In this document: positions 56,101 to 64,000 of the stretch, in pieces
Layout: every line of letters starts with the position of its first letter
Position numbering within the stretch: the stretch's first letter is position 1
Source: Cephalotus follicularis
Lineage: Eukaryota > Streptophyta > Magnoliopsida > Oxalidales > Cephalotaceae
NCBI GenBank assembly: GCA_001972305.1
Contig: BDDD01001372.1
Location: 7,242-71,241 of the forward strand
DNA: 64,000 bases
Direction of reading: 5' to 3'
The notes under the pieces: model-generated
Database searches by the model: none
What the model was told of the DNA's origin: nothing
The model's input: the letters and a program-made list of their open reading frames with translations, nothing else
Made by a program: the position numbers and the translations under genes

Positions 56101-58325
56101 CATTAAGACTGAACCACCATCAATTGCTTCATAGTTGGTAAACCAAGCCCAGATGGGGCACATGTGATAGGAACAACCCAAATCCAAAATCCACTCATCA
56201 TTAGGGCGGGCGTCACAACCAGTAACCGAAAGAACATTATCTGAATCATCAGATATCTGTCCTTGTGCAACACTAGCAACACTAGAGCTCTCTGACGTCT
56301 TGCTCCACCTTTATTCTTGAGTGTTGGACACACGGTTTTGAAATGCCCAAGTTTGTGACAATAATGACATTCAACTTTGCTTTTGTCGAATTTGGATTTT
56401 GACTTTCCTCTTGACCTGCCTCTGTTTCTGTCAAAGCCTCTTTCTTCGGATCTATCTCTGTTACTGCAGGAACCACCACGATCCTTCACAAATAGACCAT
56501 CTACTTGTTCGTCTCCATCTTTGCCACTCAATTTTGTCCGTAACTCGTTAGAGTTCAAAGTGGTCTTCACGTCCTCCAAGGAGATAGTATCTCTCCCATA
56601 CAACATTGAATTAACAAAATTCTCAAAAGAATTTGGCAAAGAGCATAGAAGAATAAGGGCTTGATCTTCATCTTCAATTTTATTATCAATATTCTTCAAC
56701 TCCATGATAATTTTATTAAATTCATCAAGGTGTTGTTGAATAGATGTACCTAGACTCATCTTGAGGATGTATAACTGTTGTTTCAGGTACAAGCGGTTGG
56801 TGAAAGATTTCGTCATGTACAAGCTTTCCAATTTATTCCAAAGCTTTGCAGCAGTATCTTCGTCAGCTACTTCTCGCAATACTGTATCTGACAGTGATAA
56901 TTGGATAGCACTATGAACCTTCTTTTCAATTTCAGCTTTTTCGACGACAGTTTTTGTGTCTAGATAATTTCCATCTGGAGCCTCTATTGTACCTTCACTC
57001 CTCAACAAGGCACGCATCTTGATCCGCCATATACTGAAATTATTTTGCCCATCAAACGAAGCTATTTCGAATTTTGTGGAAGCCATCTTGTAAAAAACGT
57101 ATTGCTCTGATACTAGTTTGTTGTGACAAAGGGCAATAGGACCGCAAAATACGGATAGCAATCTCACAATTTAAATAAATCAAGCAATAGCAATAGACAA
57201 AATAAAGGAGACACCAAAATTTACGTGGTTCGACGAAATTACCTACGTCCACGGGAGAAGACAATACCAGAATTTTACTAGTGATATTTAAAACAAGAGT
57301 ACACAACTTACTCAGTGTTTGCACTCAAACCCAAATCCCAAATACACCCAAACTCACAAAGCTATAAACCAAGAGAATAAATTTATTCTGTATTCCTCTT
57401 ACTTCTCTTTTGCTCTCAATTTTGGTGTGTTAAAACAACAATGAGCACTGCCTATTTATAGGCAATGCTCTCCATTCACCCACCAAATGGTTGGTGAGTG
57501 TAAATAAAATTCACCAGCCAATGGTTGGTGATAGCCTCCAAATCAATAGTAAAAATGGGCAAAAGAAACGTGGTCTAGTTTTGCTTTCCAAAGACAACAT
57601 TCCAACAGAATGAGTTTGCCTATGTTTTCAATAACATAAAACAATTAAAAATGACCTAAAAGATGATCATTTTTTTAAAGGAAAAAAATATTTTTGGCAA
57701 ACTTTTCACAAAATCCACTCTTTGAGTTGCCACTTCTCTAACTAAAAGCAATAAAATAAAAGACTAATTCATCATGTTGTAAAACTGCATTTCCAAAAGA
57801 AGGGAAATTTATTATAAAATAAAATCAAAAATATTAGACCCAGAACAGAAAAAAAAAAACAGTAGACACTTTATTTTCAAATATGCATAATAAGCCAATG
57901 TATGTATATACAGAGGGCAAAAAAAAAACAAAACAAAATTAACAGGTTTTACAAGAAAAGTCAACAAATTTTTTTTATTTACTAAAACTATATAGTCAGC
58001 CACTATACAGTGTGTGTCACTAAGGGTAAGTGTGAGGGAAGTAACCCAGTCCCAATTCTTACATGAGGTAAAACAAAAAAAACGCAGTGAACATTACAAA
58101 CTGGTCTTACATTCCTAGTAGTAAATTGGTTGTCACCCGAAGTCTTCTTCCTAGACAACTTCTCCGGGTTTGCCGGTGGCCTTCCCCGCATAGCCTACAG
58201 AAGAAGACAACAAATAAACCCCACAAATTTATGACATGTAACATCATAAACATCATCATTCAAACATGAATATATACACAGTTTGTGTACAGAGAGAGAG
58301 AGACCTCTGGAGGAGTAACGGTCAT
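50191..58325 (-). CDS. B3-domain protein, gene split by a retrotransposon in an intron
   Basis: Exons (high to low): 58325-58305, 58194-58111, 52106-52075, 51980-51821, 51733-51527, 51136-51046, 50915-50191. All junctions are GT-AG and the frame is continuous, giving 439 residues. The N-terminus has an AT-hook-like RGRPP and a Lys/Arg-rich stretch. The B3 DNA-binding domain is at about residues 80-178: [48 protein letters not shown] coiled-coil-like C-terminus ([19 protein letters not shown]) follows. It belongs to the plant group resembling At5g42700 and Os01g0234100, of unknown DNA target; expected to be nuclear. Intron 2 is 6.0 kb because a copia element sits inside it in the same orientation. 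Exons 1-2 are joined to the rest by matching phase and strand only; an extra exon in 52107-58110 cannot be excluded. Confidence 0.78.
52495..52959 (-). repeat. 3' LTR of third copia element
   Basis: 465 bp. Contains the minus-strand TATA box GCCTATAAATAGGC at about 52802-52815, with the same box in the other LTR. Confidence 0.9.
53161..55976 (-). pseudogene. Copia pol (third element), frameshifted
   Basis: Integrase fragments at 55409-55747 (HSNIWGPS, so the first catalytic Asp is Asn; [13 protein letters not shown]) and 54972-55247. The reverse transcriptase N-terminal part is at 54253-55050 ([28 protein letters not shown]), ending at a stop where the family has MTQPEEF (CAG to TAG). The remaining reverse transcriptase and RNase H are at 53161-54207 ([19 protein letters not shown]). 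The pieces lie in three different frames. A 24-bp tandem duplication (53768-53791 and 53792-53815) adds eight residues after the reverse transcriptase core. No working polyprotein can be made. Confidence 0.85.
56103..57086 (-). CDS. Copia gag of the third element, intact reading frame
   Basis: 327 residues from [13 protein letters not shown] at 57086. It has the copia gag core ([30 protein letters not shown]) and an Arg/Ser-rich stretch. A CCHC knuckle [14 protein letters not shown] follows at about residues 240-253. The frame opens 33 bases inside the 5' LTR boundary (57119). It can form virus-like particle protein in principle, but pol is dead. The ORF end ([11 protein letters not shown]...) has probably left the ancestral frame after the knuckle. 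Confidence 0.75.
   Translation of the reverse strand: MASTKFEIASFDGQNNFSIWRIKMRALLRSEGTIEAPDGNYLDTKTVVEKAEIEKKVHSAIQLSLSDTVLREVADEDTAAKLWNKLESLYMTKSFTNRLYLKQQLYILKMSLGTSIQQHLDEFNKIIMELKNIDNKIEDEDQALILLCSLPNSFENFVNSMLYGRDTISLEDVKTTLNSNELRTKLSGKDGDEQVDGLFVKDRGGSCSNRDRSEERGFDRNRGRSRGKSKSKFDKSKVECHYCHKLGHFKTVCPTLKNKGGARRQRALVLLVLHKDRYLMIQIMFFRLLVVTPALMMSGFWIWVVPITCAPSGLGLPTMKQLMVVQS
57119..57607 (-). repeat. 5' LTR of third copia element
   Basis: 489 bp, about 30 bases longer than the 3' LTR because of a segment near 57370-57405 missing there. TATA box on the minus strand at about 57450-57463. Confidence 0.9.
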
Positions 58326-58396
58326 GGCTTGACGAATAGCACACACTCACAAAGTTTTTTTGTTTAAATCTCCAAAACTTGAATTCAAAATGATGT

Positions 58397-58404
58397 TTTA
58401 TATA
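58397..58404 (-). promoter_or_regulatory. TATA box of the B3 gene
   Basis: The minus strand reads TATATAAA about 72 bases upstream of the ATG at 58325. The spacing suits a short leader. This supports 58325 as the true gene start, upstream of the retrotransposon. Confidence 0.55.
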
Positions 58405-59311
58405 ATCAAAATGGGTTATTTTATTGAGGTGTGCATGCGTGTAGAATAGAGAGACAGAGAGACAACCATTGAATATGAAAAGACGTTTAGTTTGAATTTT
58501 GCACAGTAATTTGTCTTAACGGGTCGTGGTGTCGTGTATTATATATTTTATATCGGATTCTTAATGGGTTTGATGGGTTGATTTGATTATAGTTTAAATT
58601 TAAATCAAGTTATATTAATTGATTTTAATATAATTTAATAAATTTTAAATTAATCTTATTTAAATTATTATTGTGTTTGGTTTGAATTGTCATCACGTAT
58701 CATGATATAAACGGTAATTAAAATTAAAAAAGTAATGTTATTAAAAACAAATAAATAGTATCGTAAATATATAATAAGTATATTATCAAAATATTATTAT
58801 TAATTATTTCATTAAAAGTATTTTAAAAATATAAATTATAATATTTACTTAAGGTGCATTTGTTTAAGTTAAATAATATGTGACTGAATCTGAATGACGT
58901 GTTGATGCTGAATAGTTATATTGAATGGATAAAATCGTTTAATAACTGTACTGATTAAAAGATCTGAATATGTATAATTTTATATTTTGACATTCTAAAC
59001 TATATATTAAACAATATGTTGTTTTATAAAAATTAGACTAAATTATAAATATTGGTTATTATTTATATTCTAACATAAAAATATTCTTAAATTTATATTA
59101 ATTACCGATGTAATATAAATAATCAATTTAAATATAATAATATTATTTATGATCATGATTATTTTCTTTTTTCTTTTTTCATATTTCTATTTATTAATAT
59201 TTTTAACAATTCATATGATAATAAGATTAATTAAATAATAACGTAATGATAGTAGATAGCCTGATAAAGAATAAAAAAAGTAAAAAAAAAAACGTAATAG
59301 TTGATTTACCA
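58405..59311. other. AT-rich intergenic DNA upstream of the B3 gene
   Basis: No gene supported. Very AT-rich from 58560, with repeated TTAATTTAAAT-type words. Confidence 0.4.
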
Positions 59312-59320
59312 TTTTAAAAA

Positions 59321-60801
59321 TGGTAAATTACACAAAAACACTTTAGTTTTATCTCCGTTGACACTTTAGCACCTGAAGATTACAAAATGACAAAGTCACA
59401 ACTCATTATTAACGTTGTTAACAGAAATTGTAAAATACAATACTACCCTTATCAGTCATCCTGTTGCATTTTCTTTATGTCTCAATTTGATCTCTCCCTC
59501 TTCATTACACGAGATTGTCATTTCTTCTTCCTTGAATATGTAGAAAGCTTTCTTTTATTACTTTGCTGTTTAGAAGGTATTCGGTTGGCATTTTCACCTT
59601 CACTGTTGGCAGGAGAATCACTCATAGACCTATCTTCATCAGAACTAAGTACAATGAAGAGGCGAGCTTCACTGTCACTCATATACCTATCTTCATCAAA
59701 ACTAAGTACCAATCCTCCACAATGAAGATGTTGACAGTGAAGCTCGCCTATGCCATAATCGCAAAATGAAGATGTTGATAGAGGCGCGCACAATGAAGAT
59801 GTTGTGGAGGATTGGTACTTAGTTCCTTACGCAAAATGAAGATGTTGACAGAGGCGCGCACAAAAGATGTTGTGGAGGATTGGTACTTCCTTACGACAGT
59901 GAAGCTCGCCTCTGTGCCGACAGTGAAGCTGCCTGTAATAGCCACTGTGCGCCTCTGCCGTAATCACAAAAATTCCTTATCTTCATTTTGCTGACGGTAG
60001 AGGCGAGCTTCACTGTCAACATCTTCATTGTGCGCGCACCTGCCGTAATCGCAAAAGGAAGCTCGCCTCTGTGCCGGCACTCCCTGTAGCGTGCTCATGT
60101 AAGGAACCCTGTGGTGGTTTGCTGCCTGCAGGTACTGTCTTCCACGGGCCCCCCACCCTGTCCCCTCCTCTACCGCTTGAAGCATTCTCCAAACACCCAC
60201 CAAGTGTTTGTGGAATTGCCTCAGCGAGCTCCCCCCCCTAATCAGCCTCCTCATTTGACTGAGGTTCCTCTTAGCCCTCCTTTGGTTTCCCCTTTGGCGC
60301 CTAGTCAAGCCCACTTTTCCCCCTCCCCGCTGGTGGGCGCTCTTGCTCCTGCCGTCAGCCCCCCTGCCCCATCCCTATCCATACCTCCCTCGGCTGCTAT
60401 CTCCTTTTGTCAGGCCCAAAGACGGACGACTTCTCACACACAAGTACACTAAAATCACACTACGTTACAGAATGCCAATCTCATGCATCAAATCAAATAT
60501 TTGATCAAATCAAATATTTGATGAAATCAAATGGAATAATGAACATGAACCTGGATTCTATCAACTATTATTTTCTTTGTTGTGCTCTTTGACGAAATGT
60601 TACTTTTGGTATTAACAAAATGTTATTAATATAATGCTGACGTGGCAGTGTAAAACTAACGGATCAACTAACATCAGATTAACGGCAGGAGTCAAACTGT
60701 CTACCAAACAACATCATAATTATCAAAGTTTCTGTTTTGAATATTCATGTGCTAAAGTGTCAATGAAGATAAAACTCAAGATGTTTTGGTGTAATTTACC
60801 A
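59321..60801. mobile_element. Non-autonomous Mutator-like element with a GC-rich interior
   Basis: Terminal inverted repeats of about 54 bp start TGGTAAATTACAC on the left and, inverted, on the right. They share the words GTTTTATCT and TTGACACTTTAGCAC. TTTTAAAAA flanks both sides (59312-59320 and 60802-60810), a 9-bp target duplication as made by Mutator-like elements. There is no transposase. The interior has a shuffled-repeat array (59580-60100) and a CT-rich, Pro-coding GC segment (60110-60420) unlike the AT-rich flanks, as in elements that have captured host DNA. Confidence 0.7.
59580..60100. repeat. Array of short direct and inverted repeats inside the MULE-like element
   Basis: Blocks such as AATGAAGATGTTG, GTGGAGGATTGGTACTT, GAGGCGCGCACA and GACAGTGAAGCTCGCCT recur in both orientations. 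For example, GAGGCGAGCTTCACTGTC near 59661 and 60001 is the inverse of GACAGTGAAGCTCGCCTC near 59890. The array could fold into several hairpins. No protein. Confidence 0.75.
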
Positions 60802-60810
60802 TTTTAAAAA

Positions 60811-61722
60811 TAGTATGAATCAACACTTTCTCTTATCTTATATAAATAATGTTTTTTAGATAAAAAATAATAAGTGATATTCAATACTTATTTTAAAATT
60901 CAAATAAATATATTTGTTAGATATTTTGTTTATTTATTCAGTATAAAAATCATGATAAGGTATAAAGAATAATAAGCAATTAAATAAATGAAAAGAAATA
61001 AAGCCTTACTTGTATTAGTTGGAAGTGACGAAATTGACAATTTCGGGTAAAGTCTTCCCAAATTATCACCCCTGGCCTTCTTTTGCCTGTTTAGTGATAC
61101 TTTTGTATTATCAAAATCAATTTTTAAACTCAATTTTTCTTAAGTTAATATTTGGTAAAGTTTTAAAAACAATTACGATGAGATTAATTCGAAAAGTGTT
61201 TTTGTCAACCCCATGTTTATATAGCATTTATAATTTATATTTCAGTCGTTTAAAATGTCAATAGCAGTTTCAAAAATATAATTACTTCATAAATATTTTT
61301 CAACTTTTTCACAATATTTCTGATAACAACATTTTTAATAAAAATAAAATATAATGTATTAACAAACAGAACCTTAATAGAATTGATGACGATTCGACAC
61401 TCACGATTATTCTCTTAGGTCGTTGGAAGGTGGCGCTGTTCACATCAGCAAAGATCACCAACGCTTAACTTCACACAACCCCATACGCGTTCATAGTCTA
61501 TTGGTTTTCAATAAAAGAGAACCGAATATTTGGATAACACGTGTACATTTCTCATGCGCTAGGAGGTACGAGATCTTTTTTCCTTTAAGCGAGATTCCCT
61601 ACTCAATCACTAATATAAACAAAAAAAAAAAAGAAAAAGAAAAAGAAAACAATTGAAGCGCAGAGACCGCTCATTGTACAGATACACAGGGACAGATAAA
61701 AAGGTAAAATCTGCTTAAAACC
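60811..61722. other. Intergenic DNA upstream of the clathrin light chain pseudogene
   Basis: AT-rich at first, becoming more complex from 61400. The last 100-200 bases, with a polypurine run at 61620-61650, are probably the ancestral 5' UTR and promoter of the clathrin gene. No other gene. Confidence 0.4.
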
Positions 61723-63916
61723 ATGTCATCATTCACAGGCTCAATCGGCGACGAGTCACGACTCAGCGGGTCAACTCGCCCCTTCGACGATGACGGCTAC
61801 GTCGGCTACGATCCTCGCCTTGTGTCTCAACGTTTCGACTCGTTCTCCAACTTCGACGGCGACTCAGTCAAGGACTTGGCCGGTGGCTCGTTACCAATCT
61901 TCTCCGGCGGCAGCTGATTCACTTCGTATTCACCGGAGCAGAACGGCCTGGGTTTTGACACTGGTTTTGCTCACCGGACGGTCCGATCATGCCGCCTCCG
62001 GCGGATTTCCCGCCTGAGGAGGGTTTTGCTCTTAGAGAGTAGTGAAGGTGAGCTCTCCCTATTACTGTTCGCTTGATTGTTAAAGTCAAATCACTTGATT
62101 TGCTATTTCTATTTTCTTTCAGTATTTATTATGTGCTTTAGTTACAGTGAATTTGGTTCGTTATGTACTGTTTATAACAATGTTAATTATAGCCAACTTG
62201 ATGCTTTTAGATTCTTAAATGCAACATATTAATGGATGCGAGCAAGCGAGATCATAAATGAGACGACATGAGTAATGATTTTAAAAAGATTTCTGTTTAT
62301 GTTTAAAAAAGAAGTTACAAATGAGATTTGAAATATATATATATATGTGCGCGCGCGCCTGCGTATGCGCGCAGGCATGTTAGGGTTTAAATTTGTACAA
62401 GGTGACTATATATATTAATTGCTTGTAATTATGTGGTTGTTGACTGGTGCTTATATTGTAAAATGTTGATTTTTGTGGATGAAAGTGCAGGCAGAATGCG
62501 ATTATATTAGAAGAAAAAAAAAGGAGGATAAAGAAATGCTACAACATATAATGGCGGAGGAATTCAAAATTGAGTTCTATAGGAAGCGCCTGATTGCTGT
62601 TGAGAACAACAAAACTTCTAACACGGAGAAGGAGAATGTTAGTGACACTGCATTGGTTTTGAAATATTATTTTGATGTTATATCTATTTGCTATTTATTT
62701 ATTGGCATTGCTTAATTACCACTTAGGGAGAGTGACCATCCCTTTCCAAAGACAGTCACTCTACCACCTATATTTGTAGAATTACATATGCTAAGTGGGT
62801 TTCATTGATGATTCTTCATTTGGCCCTTTTCATAGGCGGGTTTTATTTGTGCAATGTGGCTTAGGTTTTGTTTCAGACTGTAAGAGAGTGATGTCAACAC
62901 TCAACTACTGTTTATGGTTGTGTAGAGTACTTGATTTTAATTGAAATAATAAGGCTGTTTCATAATGCTTGATCTCTTGGGGTTACCTGTGGTATTGTGG
63001 TCAGTAATGGATTAGGTCGTAAAATCCATCTTGCACATCTGTTTTGGAAATATATTAGAGGGTTAGTGTAATAGAGGGAGCATTGTGGCATGATTGCATG
63101 CCTAATCTGTTTCTTAAGTTAAGAGCTTAAATCAAGAACCGTTGATGTTAACGGAGAGATGATAGGCATTGTCTTTGGCCGAGTTAAAGTAGCCTAGATC
63201 TTTGCTTTAAACATCCAAATTATGCTCACTTAATGAGTTATGATATTTACTTGCGTGAAGAAAGACCAGCAAAGTACGTCTACAATTAGCTACTGAAGTT
63301 GTTATTGAGGTAACGGGGATGGGCCAATAAAATTGAACATATATGTGTTATTTGTACCTTGTCTATGTGTATCATTTTGATGATGTAGAATGTGTACGTG
63401 TACGTATTGAAGGTTTTTGTGCAAATTAGCTCTACTTAATAAATTGATATTTTTTATAATTGCCAACACTAATTTAATTTGGAACGATTTTACTGTGATG
63501 GGTTTTTATGATACCATTTTGCATTATTCTCAACCGAAGTCACATTTAACTTTTGACTTTCCATTTGTCAGTTATTTTTGGCAAACAGGGAGAAGTTCCA
63601 CGCTGAAGCTGAGAAGAACTATTGGAAGGCAATCGCAGAACTCATTCCCCGCGAGGTACCAACTATAGAGAAGCGGGGAAAGAAGGAACAAGAAAAGAAG
63701 CAGCCTTTTATTGTGGTGATCCAAGGACCCAATCCTGGGAAGCCAACTGACCTTTCTAGGATGCGTCACATCCTTCTGAAACTGAAGCACAACCCCACTG
63801 CTCATACGAAACCTAAACCACCACCATCATTAGAACCTAAGAACGATATAAGAGATGCTAAAAATGGACCTTCTGCTTCTACTAGTGCAACTCCTGGGGA
63901 TTTAACAACCTCATGA
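61723..63916 (+). pseudogene. Clathrin light chain pseudogene
   Basis: Exons 61723-62047, 62491-62637 and 63572-63916 with ordinary splice sites, so it arose by DNA duplication, not from mRNA. Exon 1 begins MSSFTGSIGDE and has RPFDDDGYVGYDPRL, the plant clathrin light chain N-terminus. It then has TGA at 61915-61917, a frame change near 61975, and TAG-TGA at 62040-62045 where the family has Trp-Arg. Exon 2 loses frame in an A-run (about 62510-62521) before EMLQHIMAEEFKIEFYRKR. Exon 3 ([20 protein letters not shown] through DLTTS) is fully open, with the heavy-chain-binding helix end and the acidic/Pro tail. The family's protein coats vesicles with clathrin heavy chain; this copy cannot make it. 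Confidence 0.88.
62332..62380. repeat. Alternating purine-pyrimidine run with a hairpin in intron 1
   Basis: A TA run (62332-62346) passes directly into GTGCGCGCGCGC (62347-62358), then a 7-bp stem GCCTGCG (62357-62363) / CGCAGGC (62370-62376). Such sequence can adopt Z-DNA or cruciform form. Noncoding. Confidence 0.7.
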
Positions 63917-64000
63917 GAGTTGTGCTGTGCCTTGCCAAATTCACTCAAATGTGTAAAATGAAAATCTATGTCATTTAGATATCTTAGCTTGTGTGATGGT

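Larger units (their letters stand above)
52495..57607 (-). mobile_element. Ty1/copia retrotransposon inside the B3 intron (third copia element)
   Basis: LTRs at 52495-52959 and 57119-57607 with TGTTGTGACAAAGGG and CAACA ends. The flanking five bases are GAATG on both sides (52490-52494 and 57608-57612), a perfect target duplication. The primer-binding site is next to 57119 (minus strand AGTATCAGAGC, slightly decayed). Gag is intact but pol is broken. The LTRs differ at some tens of positions plus an indel of about 30 bases, so the insertion is old. It shares the B3 gene's orientation, so its LTR promoter and polyadenylation signals could affect B3 transcripts. Confidence 0.95.

Noticed and set aside
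60111..60452. 113-codon Pro-rich protein gene
   Set aside because: It lies inside the Mutator-like element, and composition alone can create it. Treated as possible captured DNA, not as a gene.

Overview
This is nuclear DNA from a flowering plant, most likely a eudicot. It is AT-rich, genes have several short exons with GT-AG introns, and the gene families are plant-type: XA21/EFR/FLS2-like receptor kinases, a CTD phosphatase-like protein, a plant B3 protein and a plant clathrin light chain. About half the window is transposable elements in various states of decay. I see no tRNA, rRNA or CRISPR array. The species cannot be named from this sequence alone.

Layout. 1-12835 is a pile of retrotransposons: a badly decayed Ty3/gypsy pol on the minus strand with its primer-binding site and adjoining LTR, a second gypsy-type LTR in the opposite orientation, and a Ty1/copia element on the plus strand. 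13848-17765 holds an alpha-1,4-glycosyltransferase-like gene (minus) and a rearranged copy of its two ends. 18160-20630 is AT-rich spacer. 20636-25348 is a copia element (minus) with both LTRs, whose gag-pol stays in one frame for nearly its whole length but has five stops. 25862-36084 is a head-to-head pair of non-RD LRR receptor kinases, each with one intron at the same codon. 37078-39923 encodes a CBM20 (starch-binding) domain protein with an internal 50-residue tandem duplication. 41756-48366 is a 15-exon gene for an RNA polymerase II CTD phosphatase-like protein (CPL2 type). 50191-58325 is a B3-domain gene whose large intron contains a third copia element (52495-57607) with a perfect 5-bp target duplication. 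59321-60801 is a Mutator-like non-autonomous element. 61723-63916 is a clathrin light chain pseudogene.

The genes do not form a pathway. The receptor kinases probably sense extracellular microbial or peptide ligands. The glycosyltransferase is a Golgi enzyme, the CBM20 protein probably binds plastid starch or glucan, and the CPL protein and B3 protein act in the nucleus. The features most worth following are the glycosyltransferase inverted/direct duplication, the retrotransposon inside the B3 intron, the CBM20 repeat, and the recurring GC-rich block shared by the gypsy-type LTRs. Exon models were derived by eye from reading frames and splice signals; exon lengths keep frame throughout for both receptor kinases and for the CBM20, CPL2 and B3 genes.
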